NCBI RefSeq assembly: GCF_020531915.1
Contig: NZ_JAJAVG010000008.1
Location: 310,001 to 374,000, forward strand
DNA from: Methylovorus mays
GTDB taxonomy: Bacteria > Pseudomonadota > Gammaproteobacteria > Burkholderiales > Methylophilaceae
DNA: 64,000 nt
Direction of reading: 5' to 3'
Shown here one piece after another: positions 17,573 through 27,728 of this stretch (position 1 is its first letter; each line of letters begins with the position of its first letter). Under the pieces are notes generated by a model, which saw only the letters and a program-made list of their open reading frames with translations, was not told where the DNA came from and made no database searches. Position numbers and translations under genes: made by a program.

Positions 17573-18456
17573 ACATACATCTCCTTGGGCGAAGGTTCAA
17601 ACACGTGCGCATTCTTCACATCGGGCAGGTGGGCCAGCGAGCGGAACTCGGAGGCAATCGCCACGTAATCATCATGCTCAGCCACCACGGCTGGTTTGCA
17701 GGCAAACGGATCGCGGATCAGGGCCAGCTGGTCCTTGGTGCCCATCAACAGGGTGTAGAAACCATCCAGCTCGTCAAAACCATGCTCCAGCGCGGTCTTG
17801 AGATCGTCGCCTTCACGCATGCGCCATTCCAGGAAACGGCAAGCAGCTTCGGTATCGTTATCGGTTTCAAAGTCGATGCCCTCGTGCTGCAGTTTGCGGC
17901 GCAGGCTGTTGGCGTTGGACAGTGAACCGTTGTGCACCAGGCACCAGTCACGGCCAGCGGTGAACGGGTGGGCGTGGGCCGGGGTAATGGCAGACTCGGT
18001 GGCCATGCGGGTATGGCCTACCAGATGGGTACCGCTGACATGTGGCAGGTCATAACGGGCGGCGACGTCCGCAGGCAGGCCGGTGTCCTTGTACACATCA
18101 ATCGACTGGCCAACGGACAGCATGTGAATCTGGGGATAATGTTCCTTGATCCAGGTCTTGATGGTCGGGGTTTCCAGATGCGAGATCAGGATGGCGTGGT
18201 TGCCCTTGGTGCTGAGGCTGACCTTGCTGCCCAGGTGCGCATCAAAGTCATGTGCGAGCCCCTGCCAGTTGAAGTCCATGGTCGGGGCATACAGGCTGTA
18301 CTTCAGCTCGTTGCCTGCCACAGGCGCCGTAAACACCGCCATACCGGCAGAGTCAGGGCCACGTTCTGTCATGCCGATCAGCATCGGCATCATCAGCTCG
18401 CCAATGTTGGCGCGCATGCTGGGGTTTTTAACCAGCAAACCTACAATTCCACACAT
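17560..18456 (-). CDS. mgsA: N-methylglutamate synthase subunit A (class II glutamine amidotransferase)
   Basis: The 298-residue protein begins MCGIVGLL, giving the Ntn-hydrolase nucleophile Cys2, and contains MTERGPDSAGMAVF, VGHTRMATESAITPAHAHPF and LVHNGSLSNANSLRRKL, all class II GATase landmarks. In MgsABC it presumably hydrolyses the amide of gamma-glutamylmethylamide or glutamine and channels the amine to MgsC. AAAGGAG precedes the ATG at 18456, so the nine-residue extension to 18483 is rejected; a free N-terminal Cys requires this start. Confidence 0.95.
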   Translation of the reverse strand: MCGIVGLLVKNPSMRANIGELMMPMLIGMTERGPDSAGMAVFTAPVAGNELKYSLYAPTMDFNWQGLAHDFDAHLGSKVSLSTKGNHAILISHLETPTIKTWIKEHYPQIHMLSVGQSIDVYKDTGLPADVAARYDLPHVSGTHLVGHTRMATESAITPAHAHPFTAGRDWCLVHNGSLSNANSLRRKLQHEGIDFETDNDTEAACRFLEWRMREGDDLKTALEHGFDELDGFYTLLMGTKDQLALIRDPFACKPAVVAEHDDYVAIASEFRSLAHLPDVKNAHVFEPSPKEMYVWKV

Positions 18457-18543
18457 GATGTTGCTCCTTTCAAATTCATTCATCAGGTGGCGGATATAGT
18501 TAACTCCGCCATGCGCTGCCGGGCAGCGCGCTCAAAGTCCAAC

Positions 18544-19926
<1,383 letters not shown>

Positions 19927-20586
19927 TTACTTGAAATAAAAGGAGAGGCCCACCGGACCGCCTCCGAACTCTTGGGCCATGGCGGTCAGTTCGTGCCACA
20001 GATAGGGGCCGTAGGTGCCATCGCACCACAGGCGGTAAACGGTTTCGCCATTCAATGTCTGGCTGAGCAGGGTGACCGAAATATTGGCGACTTGCGTCAT
20101 CAGCAGGCGCTGGTTATTGGCCAGCTCGGCGGCCACATCCAGTGCGCATACTTCGGCCAGTATCGACAGCGCATGCTGACCGCTCAGCACCAGGGCTGCA
20201 TCGCTACGCGCCACGGGGTAAAGCTTGGCACCCACCGGGGCTGGGCCTTGCGCCAGACGGCTGGCGTGACCTGTGACAAACTGGTCTTCCAGCAAGTACT
20301 CGCTATTGCCCAAACGCAGCACCAGCGTGGAATCCTGCATGAGCCAGCTGTTGGCTGCCGGTGGCAGTGTGATGCCCTGCGCGCTCAACCATTCGGCAGC
20401 GCCAGCTCCCTTGACGGCGAAGCGGGTAAAGGCGCTGAACTCGGCGACACCGGCCACCGCTGCCTCGGCTTGCTGGATTTGCGGGGTACCAAATTCCAAG
20501 GCGATTTCCATGCCATTCAGGCTGCCCATGACCGGGTATGCATGGTGCTGAGCGTGGCTGACAGGAGAGGTCTGGATAAAAGTCAT
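19927..20586 (-). CDS. mgdD: N-methylglutamate dehydrogenase subunit D (sarcosine oxidase gamma-like)
   Basis: The 219-residue protein resembles sarcosine oxidase gamma subunits and the GcvT-like fold: FTRFAVKGAGAAEWLSAQG, LVLRLGNSEYLLE, VARSDAALVLSG and a YRLWCDGTYGPYLWHEL segment near the end. In the heterotetrameric dehydrogenase it is a small structural subunit next to the folate/amine domain. The start is 2 bp after the mgdC stop, with GGAAG seven bases upstream. Confidence 0.9.
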   Translation of the reverse strand: MTFIQTSPVSHAQHHAYPVMGSLNGMEIALEFGTPQIQQAEAAVAGVAEFSAFTRFAVKGAGAAEWLSAQGITLPPAANSWLMQDSTLVLRLGNSEYLLEDQFVTGHASRLAQGPAPVGAKLYPVARSDAALVLSGQHALSILAEVCALDVAAELANNQRLLMTQVANISVTLLSQTLNGETVYRLWCDGTYGPYLWHELTAMAQEFGGGPVGLSFYFK

Positions 20587-20588
20587 GA

Positions 20589-23489
20589 TCAGGCTTCCGA
20601 TTGCAGTTGAACGAATGGCGTGGCCGCAACACGGGCCATGACCAGACTGCCGCTATCTGTGCGGATATTGAAGGCTGCGCCCTCGGCGACATTGGCCGGA
20701 TCTACATAGGCAAAGCCGATAAAACGGCCGACCGTGGGGCTGAAGGCGATGCTGGTCACGCGGCCCTTGATGTTGCCGTCAGCGCCTATCACCAGATTGC
20801 ATTCGTTGATGGTCTCGCCCTGATAGCCTTCGGACAAAGTGAATGGCACCAGACGCTTGTTGAGCGGCTTGCGGGCGATGATCTGCAGGCTGCGCTGACC
20901 GATGAAGAATGGCTTTTCAAACTGGATGGCGCCTTCACTACCCGCTTCAAACGGCTGGGTCAGGCCATCGGTGTCCTGGCCGATCAGGTGATTGCCCATT
21001 TCCAGGCGCAACAGACGCTGGGTATCGGTACCAAAGGGACGCAAGCCCTCAGCCGCGCCGTTTTCCAGCAGGGCATTCCACACATGCTGGGCACTGCCAG
21101 CCGGCACGTGCATTTCAAACGCGAGGTCAGATACAAAGCCCACGCGGATCAGGCGGGCCGGAACCCCGGCAATCTCGGTATCGCATACCGCGCCAAATGG
21201 CAGGCTGGCGTCGTCCAGCGGGCGCAAGGTGAGTCTGGACAAAATGCCACGCGCAGCCGGACCAGCCAGGTTGATGCCACCATAGGCACCGGTGACATTC
21301 ACCAGCCCAACATCCAGTTGCCAGATTTGCAGCCAGCGCTGCATCTCGCGATAAACGGCGGCGGCATTGGTGGTGCTGGCGGTGATGTAGAAATAATCCT
21401 CGGCGATGCGGCAAGCAATGCCGTCGTCGACCATCACACCGGCTTCGTCCAGCAACAGGGCATAACGGGTGCGACCAATCTTCTGCGTCTTGAAAGACCC
21501 GGTGTAAAAGCGCTCCAGGAACTCAGCCGCATCCGGGCCACGCACTTCCAGCTTGCCCAGGGTGCCCACATCAATCATGCCGGCGGCTTTGCGCACAGCC
21601 AGGGCTTCTTCGTAAATGGCCTGCTGTTTTTCCAGACCGGCACGGCGATACCAGGCAGGCCGTTTCCACACGCCCACATCGGTGAACTCGGCGTCATGCG
21701 CTTCGTGCCAGCCATGCAGCGTGGTCAGGCGATGCGGGTGCAAGCCACGTCCGGCCAGATGCCCGATCGGCGTTGGATGGAAGAATGGACGCGCGGTGGT
21801 GGTGCCAATGCGTTCCACCGGCAATTGGCGGATACGCGCCAGAATGCGAATGGCATTCATATTGGAATGCTTGCCCTGGCTGGGGCCCATGCCGACCGTG
21901 GTAAAGCGCTTCATCAGCTCGATATTGTCAAAGCCTTCCTGCGCGGCATGCACAAAATCCTTGATGCTGATGTCTTCGTCAAAGTCGACAAAATTCTTGC
22001 CCTTGGGATGCTCCACCATGGGGTAAGGATGGCTGGGGCTGGCGATGTATTCGCGGTCCACGGTGACGCTGGGCACTTGCTTGCCCAGGTAAGTCAACGC
22101 TTCGGAAGCCGCGCGGGCACCATCCTGCAACCGTTGCGCCAGATCAAAAATGCCATTCACCTTGCCCGCGGCAAACATGCCGGCAGGCAGCTTGGCAGGC
22201 ACGAACTGCTCGGCAGACTTTTCATAGCGCATGCCAGTGCCAGCCTGATACAGCAAGGCAGCGGCTGGTGCCCAGCCTGCGCTCATGATGATGCCGTCAC
22301 AAGCGAGGGTGAAGCGGTCATGCAGCAGCGGCTTGGCGCTGGCTTCGTCGTAACTGCAGATCACGGCACCCTTGACGCCAAACTTGTTGGCCGCAGGCAG
22401 CACTTCATAGACACACGCGCCGTTGTAGATGGCGACGCCACGGCTCTTGATGGCATCCACCAGGCTGCAGGGCTCACCCTCAGCACGCAGGTCGACAATC
22501 GCCTTGACGGTGACACCGGCATCAAGCAGATCCATGGCGGCACGGTAGCCTTGCTTGTTGGCGGCAAACACCACGGCGCTTTCGCATGGCTTGGTGGCAT
22601 AGCGGGCCAGCAGGCGTTGGGCTGCCGTTGCCAACATGACGCCAGGCAAATCGTTATTGCGGAACACGGGAGGCTGTTCAAAGGCGCCACTCGCCACGAT
22701 CACGGCTTTGGCACGCACCTTGGTAATGCCGGTGGTTTCCACAATCGGAATCAGGTGGTCGGTGTAATAGCCAGCGGCATAAGCGCCCGTGCGCAGCGTG
22801 ACATTCGGGTACTTGGCCAGCTCGGCCAGCAGGTCGGCCAGACGCTTGGCAGATTCATCAGAACCACCCAGGTCATAGCTCAGGCTGCCACCCGCTTGTG
22901 CATTTTCATCCACCACGATGATGTTCACACCATGCGGAGCCGCCATCAGCGCCGCGGTCAGGCCGGTGGGGCCAGCGCCGATGATCAGCAGATCGCAATG
23001 CGTATGCAGCTTGCGCTTGAGCTCACGTGGGTAGTTGAAATTGACCACGCCCAGGCCTGCCGACTTGCGGATGATGTTTTCCCAGAAAGGGAACAGGCTG
23101 CGTGGCGTATGGAACGCCTTGTAATAAAAGCCCACCGGCAATATCGATGAAATCGCATCAATAAAGCGCTTCTTGTCGTTCTTCACACCGCCATCGGTAT
23201 TCACCACGGTCAGCTGCATGCCATCCTGCACCGGCAAAACATCGCCGCGCATATTGGTATCGGTACCATCAGCCAGCATGACGTTGACGTCATGATTGGC
23301 CAGGCTCAACACGCCACGTGGGCGGTGGTATTTGAAACTGCGACCCAGCACGGTCTCACCGGCGGCCCACAGGGCACTGCTGATGGTATCGCCTTCATAG
23401 GCCTGGTATTTCTGGCCTTCAAAATAAAAGCTGATGGGCTTGTCGCGCTTCAGCCATTCACTGGCACGCTGAGGTAAACGCTTGCTCAT
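20589..23489 (-). CDS. mgdC: N-methylglutamate dehydrogenase subunit C (sarcosine oxidase alpha-like)
   Basis: The 966-residue protein has the sarcosine oxidase alpha layout: an N-terminal ferredoxin-like region (GQKYQAYEGDTISSALWAAG), a dinucleotide-binding module with LLIIGAGPTGLTAALMAAPHG near residue 175 and VVFAANKQGYRAAMDLL further on, and a C-terminal GcvT-like domain (from about 600) that binds tetrahydrofolate and ends with a RVTSIAFSPTVGRFIGFAYV signature. It probably carries NAD and receives the C1 unit as methylene-tetrahydrofolate. AGGAGG precedes the ATG at 23489, which overlaps mgdB by four bases; the upstream extension to 23591 is a shadow of mgdB. Confidence 0.95.
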   Translation of the reverse strand: MSKRLPQRASEWLKRDKPISFYFEGQKYQAYEGDTISSALWAAGETVLGRSFKYHRPRGVLSLANHDVNVMLADGTDTNMRGDVLPVQDGMQLTVVNTDGGVKNDKKRFIDAISSILPVGFYYKAFHTPRSLFPFWENIIRKSAGLGVVNFNYPRELKRKLHTHCDLLIIGAGPTGLTAALMAAPHGVNIIVVDENAQAGGSLSYDLGGSDESAKRLADLLAELAKYPNVTLRTGAYAAGYYTDHLIPIVETTGITKVRAKAVIVASGAFEQPPVFRNNDLPGVMLATAAQRLLARYATKPCESAVVFAANKQGYRAAMDLLDAGVTVKAIVDLRAEGEPCSLVDAIKSRGVAIYNGACVYEVLPAANKFGVKGAVICSYDEASAKPLLHDRFTLACDGIIMSAGWAPAAALLYQAGTGMRYEKSAEQFVPAKLPAGMFAAGKVNGIFDLAQRLQDGARAASEALTYLGKQVPSVTVDREYIASPSHPYPMVEHPKGKNFVDFDEDISIKDFVHAAQEGFDNIELMKRFTTVGMGPSQGKHSNMNAIRILARIRQLPVERIGTTTARPFFHPTPIGHLAGRGLHPHRLTTLHGWHEAHDAEFTDVGVWKRPAWYRRAGLEKQQAIYEEALAVRKAAGMIDVGTLGKLEVRGPDAAEFLERFYTGSFKTQKIGRTRYALLLDEAGVMVDDGIACRIAEDYFYITASTTNAAAVYREMQRWLQIWQLDVGLVNVTGAYGGINLAGPAARGILSRLTLRPLDDASLPFGAVCDTEIAGVPARLIRVGFVSDLAFEMHVPAGSAQHVWNALLENGAAEGLRPFGTDTQRLLRLEMGNHLIGQDTDGLTQPFEAGSEGAIQFEKPFFIGQRSLQIIARKPLNKRLVPFTLSEGYQGETINECNLVIGADGNIKGRVTSIAFSPTVGRFIGFAYVDPANVAEGAAFNIRTDSGSLVMARVAATPFVQLQSEA

Positions 23490-23749
23490 GCCTTGTCCTC
23501 CTGGCCGTAAAGATAGGTACGCGCCACCTGATCGGTCAGGGTGTTGCGCTCGGCTACAAACCAGGTGCCGCTTGGGCTGTGATACCACCATTCCTTTTTC
23601 AGGCCGGGGGCGCCAGTGCGGTTGTACACATAGGCGGCCCAGGCGCTATCGCTTGCCTGCGCAGGGTCAGGCATGTTGCGAATCTCGCCACCGAAGACAA
23701 ATTCGCTCAGGGGACGGGTTCCATTCACGGGACAAGTCAGTAATTTCAA
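23486..23749 (-). CDS. mgdB: N-methylglutamate dehydrogenase subunit B (sarcosine oxidase delta-like)
   Basis: The 87-residue protein matches SoxD: MKLLTCPVNGTRPLSEFVFGGE at the start and EWWYHSPSGTWFVAERNT later. In the crystallised sarcosine oxidase the delta subunit binds zinc through three Cys and one His; here only Cys6 and the His of WYHS remain, with the second Cys replaced by Asn (CPVNG) and the last Cys missing. Zinc binding is therefore doubtful. It overlaps mgdC by four bases and follows mgdA by 46 bp. Confidence 0.92.
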   Translation of the reverse strand: MKLLTCPVNGTRPLSEFVFGGEIRNMPDPAQASDSAWAAYVYNRTGAPGLKKEWWYHSPSGTWFVAERNTLTDQVARTYLYGQEDKA

Positions 23750-23795
23750 AACAGCATCCTTAACTTAACAATTCGCCAAACAATCTGCCCCGTGC

Positions 23796-25037
23796 CTAGT
23801 GGCCGACGGAAGCAGCGCCCTTTTCGCCTGTCAGGTCGTAATCTTCAAACCGGCTCAAGCGGAATGGCTTGATCAGTTCGGGAGCCTGGTCGTTGGCCAT
23901 GGTGGCGGCCATGGTCTTGCCGCTGATCGGCGTGGCCTTGAAGCCCCAGGTACCCCAGCCAGCATCCAGGTAAAAGCCTTCCACCGGGGTCGTGCCCATG
24001 ATGGGTGAGAAGTCAGGCGTCATATCCGCCATGCCTGCCCACTGGCGCACGATCTTCACGTTGGAAAGGAAAGGGAACATATCGAGCATGTGCGAGGTGA
24101 GGCCTTCGACAAAATCCAGCGAGGAACGCGTGGAATGCACTTCGTAAGGATCGAGCGAAGACCCCATGACCAGCTCGCCGCGCGAGGACTGGCTGACATA
24201 CACATGCAGGCTGCCGGAGACCAGAATCGTGTTCAGCCAGGGCTTCATCGGCTCACTGACACAGGCTTGCAGCGGATGAATGACAATAGGCGTATCGACA
24301 CCGGCCATATTGGTGATGCGCGGGGTAAACCCGGCCACGGCCGACAGCACCTTGTTGGTGGCGATATAACCGCGACTGGTGTGCACGCCCTTGATCTTGC
24401 CGGACTGGATGTCGAGGCCGGTGACTTCGGTATTCTGGAAAATTTCCACGCCCATGCTGTCTGCACCGCGGGCATAGCCCCAGGCTACCGCATCGTGACG
24501 CGCAATCGAGCCCGGTCCGTGGTACAGCGCCCCGACAATCGGTGCCTTGCCACTGCAGCTGATATCCAGCTGTGGACAGGCTTTGGAAATCTCGTCCGGT
24601 CCGACGACATAACTATCCACACCGACATGCTTGTTCACCTCGGCACGCCAGCGCATGGTGCGCAAGGCAGATTCGGTATGCGCCAGGGTAAAGTGACCGC
24701 GGGTGGAATAGAACAGGTTGATGTCCAGCTCTTCGGACAAACCTTCATATATCTTGACGCTGGCGTCGTAAAAATTGACGCCTTCAGGGGTCAGGTAATT
24801 GGAACGCACAATGGTGGTATTGCGGCCGGTATTGCCGCCGCCGATATAGCCTTTTTCCAGCACCGCCACATTGGTAATGCCATGGTCCTTAGCCAGGTAA
24901 TAGGCCGCTGCCAGGCCGTGGCCGCCACCACCAATAATCACGGCGTCATAGCTTTTCTTGGGCTCGGTACAGTCCCGGAAAAAGCGGGGGGCCGGGTGCT
25001 TTCGGCTCAGGGCGTATTTCAGCAGTCTTAAGGGCAT
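23796..25037 (-). CDS. mgdA: N-methylglutamate dehydrogenase subunit A (sarcosine oxidase beta-like)
   Basis: The 413-residue flavoprotein has the dinucleotide motif DAVIIGGGGHGLAAAYYLAK near residue 31, NTGRNTTIVRSNY, and the DAO-family C terminus TPDFSPIMGTTPVEGFYLDAGWGTWGFK. This is the catalytic, flavin-bearing subunit of the heterotetramer that oxidises N-methylglutamate to glutamate, releasing the methyl carbon as formaldehyde or methylene-tetrahydrofolate. It is first in the eight-gene operon, with GGAG ahead of its ATG and a dyad directly upstream. Confidence 0.95.
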   Translation of the reverse strand: MPLRLLKYALSRKHPAPRFFRDCTEPKKSYDAVIIGGGGHGLAAAYYLAKDHGITNVAVLEKGYIGGGNTGRNTTIVRSNYLTPEGVNFYDASVKIYEGLSEELDINLFYSTRGHFTLAHTESALRTMRWRAEVNKHVGVDSYVVGPDEISKACPQLDISCSGKAPIVGALYHGPGSIARHDAVAWGYARGADSMGVEIFQNTEVTGLDIQSGKIKGVHTSRGYIATNKVLSAVAGFTPRITNMAGVDTPIVIHPLQACVSEPMKPWLNTILVSGSLHVYVSQSSRGELVMGSSLDPYEVHSTRSSLDFVEGLTSHMLDMFPFLSNVKIVRQWAGMADMTPDFSPIMGTTPVEGFYLDAGWGTWGFKATPISGKTMAATMANDQAPELIKPFRLSRFEDYDLTGEKGAASVGH

Positions 25038-25048
25038 CGATTGTCTCC

Positions 25049-25073
25049 ATTGCTTATGCTGTACATAAGCAAT
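25049..25073. promoter_or_regulatory. Perfect dyad in the mgdA leader
   Basis: Ten-base perfect arms (ATTGCTTATG and CATAAGCAAT) flank a five-base spacer, ending 11 bp before the mgdA start codon and just upstream of its Shine-Dalgarno. It lies downstream of the putative -10 at 25124-25129, so it could be an operator for the divergent XRE regulator or an RNA hairpin controlling mgdA translation. Confidence 0.6.
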
Positions 25074-25123
25074 AAATATTCCTGTTTAATAACTTTGTTT
25101 ACTGTGGTGAAACATTTGTTGCT

Positions 25124-25153
25124 ATTTAAGCATTCCTGGAATTTCGCCGTCAA
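25124..25153 (-). promoter_or_regulatory. Putative sigma-70 promoter of the mgd operon
   Basis: On the minus strand TTGACG (25153-25148) and TTAAAT (25129-25124) are separated by 18 bp, close to the sigma-70 consensus. It would give a leader of about 80 nt that includes the dyad at 25049-25073. Not experimentally supported. Confidence 0.45.
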
Positions 25154-25251
25154 CAGTTTTTTGAAACTTTTTTTCTCCGCAGGAAACTTACCGTGGCTAG
25201 CCCTCTTTTTTTCTTGTACACTGAAGCCTGATTTGCAACCCCGGAGAGCCC

Positions 25252-25899
25252 ATGGCAACCCCATCCACCACTGCTTCCGCCGACATTGCGCCGGTGATGA
25301 GCGACAGCGACGCCAGGTCGCTGGGTCGCCATCTGGGCAATGTCATCCGCCAGATTCGCCTGCAACATGGCCTGACCATTGCGGATATTTCCGAGCGCGC
25401 CAACATCAGCCGCGGCATGTTGAGCAAGATAGAAAATGGCCTGGTCTCCACCAGCCTGGAAACACTGGAACAGATTGCCAATGCGCTGGGCGTGACGCTG
25501 TCGCGGCTATTTCGCGACTACAACGTACAGACCAGCAGCGCGCAGCTGGTAAAACACGGCCAAGGCATGGAAGTGGTGCGCCGTGGCACCAAACGTGGGC
25601 ACACCTACCACCTGCTGGCTTATGATCAGGGCCCGAAAAAAACCTTCGAGCCGTTCCTTATTACATTGGAAGATCCGGGCGAGGAATTTCCGCCCTTCGA
25701 GCACAGCGGCACCGAATTCATCCATATGCTGGAAGGCGAGGTCGAATATAAAGTGGGCAATGAGACCTTTCTGCTGCAGCCCGGTGATTCACTGACCTTT
25801 CGCGGAGAACAGCCGCACCGCCCCGAGCGGCTGGTGAGCGCGCCAGTGAAGTTCCTTTCCATCATCCATCACGATTTCCCAGAGACGCCGGAGGAATAG
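25252..25899 (+). CDS. XRE-family regulator with C-terminal cupin domain
   Basis: The 215-residue protein has an N-terminal helix-turn-helix of the Cro/C1 type (about residues 27-85; LTIADISERANISRGMLSKI) and a C-terminal cupin_2 domain (about 135-205; PPFEHSGTEFIHMLEGEVEY with the first cupin His/Glu set, PGDSLTFRGEQPHRPE with the second). This is the HipB/PuuR-like architecture often used to sense amines or amino acids. It is divergent from mgdA, so it is the likely regulator of the methylamine operon; gamma-glutamylmethylamide or N-methylglutamate would be plausible ligands (inference). GGAG lies five bases before the ATG. Confidence 0.92.
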   Translation: MATPSTTASADIAPVMSDSDARSLGRHLGNVIRQIRLQHGLTIADISERANISRGMLSKIENGLVSTSLETLEQIANALGVTLSRLFRDYNVQTSSAQLVKHGQGMEVVRRGTKRGHTYHLLAYDQGPKKTFEPFLITLEDPGEEFPPFEHSGTEFIHMLEGEVEYKVGNETFLLQPGDSLTFRGEQPHRPERLVSAPVKFLSIIHHDFPETPEE

Positions 25900-25901
25900 G
25901 C

Positions 25902-26369
25902 ATGCAGCTGCAAGCAAGCAGTATCACCATTGATAACGCCGTTGCCGCCGACATTCCCACGCTGTGCCTGCTGCTGGAAGACCTGTTCGGCATAGAGGCG
26001 GATTTTGAAGCGGACACCGAAGCCCAGCGGCGCGGGCTTGCCATGCTGATTGCGGCGCCGGATCGCGGCATTATCAAAGTGGCACGCACGGCCGAAGGCA
26101 AGGTGATCGGCATGGTCAGCGCGCAGCTCATCATCTCCACCGCCCAGGGCACCCCTGCCGCCTGGCTGGAAGACATGATCGTGGACAAGGACTACCGCCA
26201 TGCCGGCATCGGCCGCACCCTGATCGATGCCGTATTGCAATGGTGCAAGGAGCAAGGCGTCACCCGCGCGCAAATCCTGGTCGATACTGAAAACACGCCC
26301 GCCGTCGGCTATTACCAGCATCTTGGCTGGCAACCCACCCAACTGCAGGCACGCCGCATGTTTTTATAG
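25902..26369 (+). CDS. GNAT family N-acetyltransferase
   Basis: The 155-residue protein has the GNAT acetyl-CoA motif A (LEDMIVDKDYRHAGIGRTL, with the R-x-x-G-x-G-x loop) and motif B (NTPAVGYYQHLGW). It begins two bases after the regulator stop, so it shares the regulator's transcript. Substrate unknown; the linkage suggests an amine or amino-acid-derived compound, but that is inference. Confidence 0.9.
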   Translation: MQLQASSITIDNAVAADIPTLCLLLEDLFGIEADFEADTEAQRRGLAMLIAAPDRGIIKVARTAEGKVIGMVSAQLIISTAQGTPAAWLEDMIVDKDYRHAGIGRTLIDAVLQWCKEQGVTRAQILVDTENTPAVGYYQHLGWQPTQLQARRMFL

Positions 26370-26419
26370 GCGCTCCGTTTCACTGCCCGCCTCTGCTCGC
26401 CTCCTGCCTGTAGGACAAT

Positions 26420-26448
26420 CCCGACTTGTCGCGTTCCGCCAAGTCGGG
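26420..26448. repeat. Stem-loop in the GNAT-mlaE gap
   Basis: A perfect nine-base inverted repeat (CCCGACTTG and complement, 11-base loop), extended by CAAT/ATTG pairs across one bulged C, lies about 50 bp past the GNAT stop. There is no T-run after it, so it may be a factor-dependent stop or mRNA-stabilising hairpin. The rest of the 243 bp gap shows no gene. Confidence 0.5.
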
Positions 26449-26612
26449 CATTGTTGAGCCCATAATGTTGAACCAGTGTCACATCCCGCCTGTCCCTTGA
26501 GGTGAGGCAATACCTTCGCCAGCCGGATGACTGACAACAACAAGACACATCTCCACCTGTATACGTTTTGCAATGCGGCACCCTGCTTTCTGGGCGTTCG
26601 CAAGGGGTAAAC

Positions 26613-27728
26613 ATGGCAGCAGCCAGTTTCGAAATTGATCAGGACACACAAGGCCGTCGTCGCGTACGCCTGCTGGGGCAATGGTCTCTGCGAGCGCTGG
26701 ACAACGACTTTGCCGAACTCAAACAGGCCTTGCAGCCTTTCTTCTCCGACCCGTTCACGCAATGGGATCTGCTGGCCACCGAACAACTGGACACGGCGGG
26801 CGCGACCGTTCTTCTGAATGGCTGGGAGGGCAAGCTGGATGCCCGCATGCAGGTAACGGACGAGCAGCGCGCGCTTTTCACCACACTGCAGGGATTGCGC
26901 ACGCCACAACGCACGGGTTCCCGCATGGACTGGGCGCTGCCGCTGGTGGCAATCGGCGAGCTGGTCATGAAATTTGCCCAGCATTTGACCGATTTCGTGC
27001 AGTTGATCGGCCTGCTGTTGCTAGAGATGCTCTATCTGTTGCGCCGTCCATCGGCGTTTCCCTGGCGCGAATTCATGGCCAATATCTACAAGAGTGGTGT
27101 CACCGCATTGCCGGTGACTGGCCTGCTGGGTTTCATGATCGGCATCGCCATGAGCTACCTGATGTCCTCGCAACTGCGCACCTTTGGCGCTGACATTTTC
27201 ATCGTCAACATTCTGGGCCTCAGCATGATCCGCGAGCTGGGGCCTATCCTGATGGCGATTCTGGTGGCTGGGCGCTCCGGCTCCGCCATGACGGCGCAGA
27301 TAGGCGTGATGCGGGTAACCGAGGAAATCGACGCGCTGACCACCATGGGGGTCTCGCGCATCTTGCGCATCGTGCTGCCCAAGGTGCTCGGGCTGACCTT
27401 TGTCGCACCATTTCTGGTGTTGTGGACCTCCTTCTGGGGCCTGGCAGGCGGCGCCCTCTCGGCCAATACCGAGCTGGGCCTGAGCTTTCGCTTCTTTTTC
27501 GATTATCTGCCCATGGTGGTCGAGCCGGTCAACCTGACCCTGAGCCTGTTCAAAGGCCTGCTGTTTGGCTTTGTGGTCACGCTGGTGGCCTGCCATTTTG
27601 GCCTGCGCATCATGCCCAATACCGAAAGCCTGAGCGCCAGCACCACCAGCTCGGTGGTCACCGCCATTACGTCCGTCATCCTGCTGGATGCGGCATTTGC
27701 CATTTTGACCCGTGGAATTGGCGTATGA
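26613..27728 (+). CDS. MlaE-type ABC permease with N-terminal STAS domain
   Basis: The protein (371 residues from the ATG at 26613) begins with about 95 residues resembling a STAS/MlaB domain (VRLLGQWSLRALDNDFAELK; LDTAGATVLLNGWEG) and continues with a MlaE permease of five or so helices carrying NILGLSMIRELGPILMAILVAGRSGSAMTAQIGVM and VTEEIDALTTMGVSRILRIVLPKV. It is the membrane part of an MCE phospholipid transporter. In E. coli MlaB and MlaE are separate; here they are fused. AAGGGG precedes the chosen start. Confidence 0.9.
   Translation: MAAASFEIDQDTQGRRRVRLLGQWSLRALDNDFAELKQALQPFFSDPFTQWDLLATEQLDTAGATVLLNGWEGKLDARMQVTDEQRALFTTLQGLRTPQRTGSRMDWALPLVAIGELVMKFAQHLTDFVQLIGLLLLEMLYLLRRPSAFPWREFMANIYKSGVTALPVTGLLGFMIGIAMSYLMSSQLRTFGADIFIVNILGLSMIRELGPILMAILVAGRSGSAMTAQIGVMRVTEEIDALTTMGVSRILRIVLPKVLGLTFVAPFLVLWTSFWGLAGGALSANTELGLSFRFFFDYLPMVVEPVNLTLSLFKGLLFGFVVTLVACHFGLRIMPNTESLSASTTSSVVTAITSVILLDAAFAILTRGIGV

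Noticed and set aside
20601-23150. Long plus-strand open frame (849 codons) opposite mgdC
   Set aside because: It is antisense to a well-supported gene, has no recognisable domain, and its composition is what a shadow of a G+C-rich gene gives.
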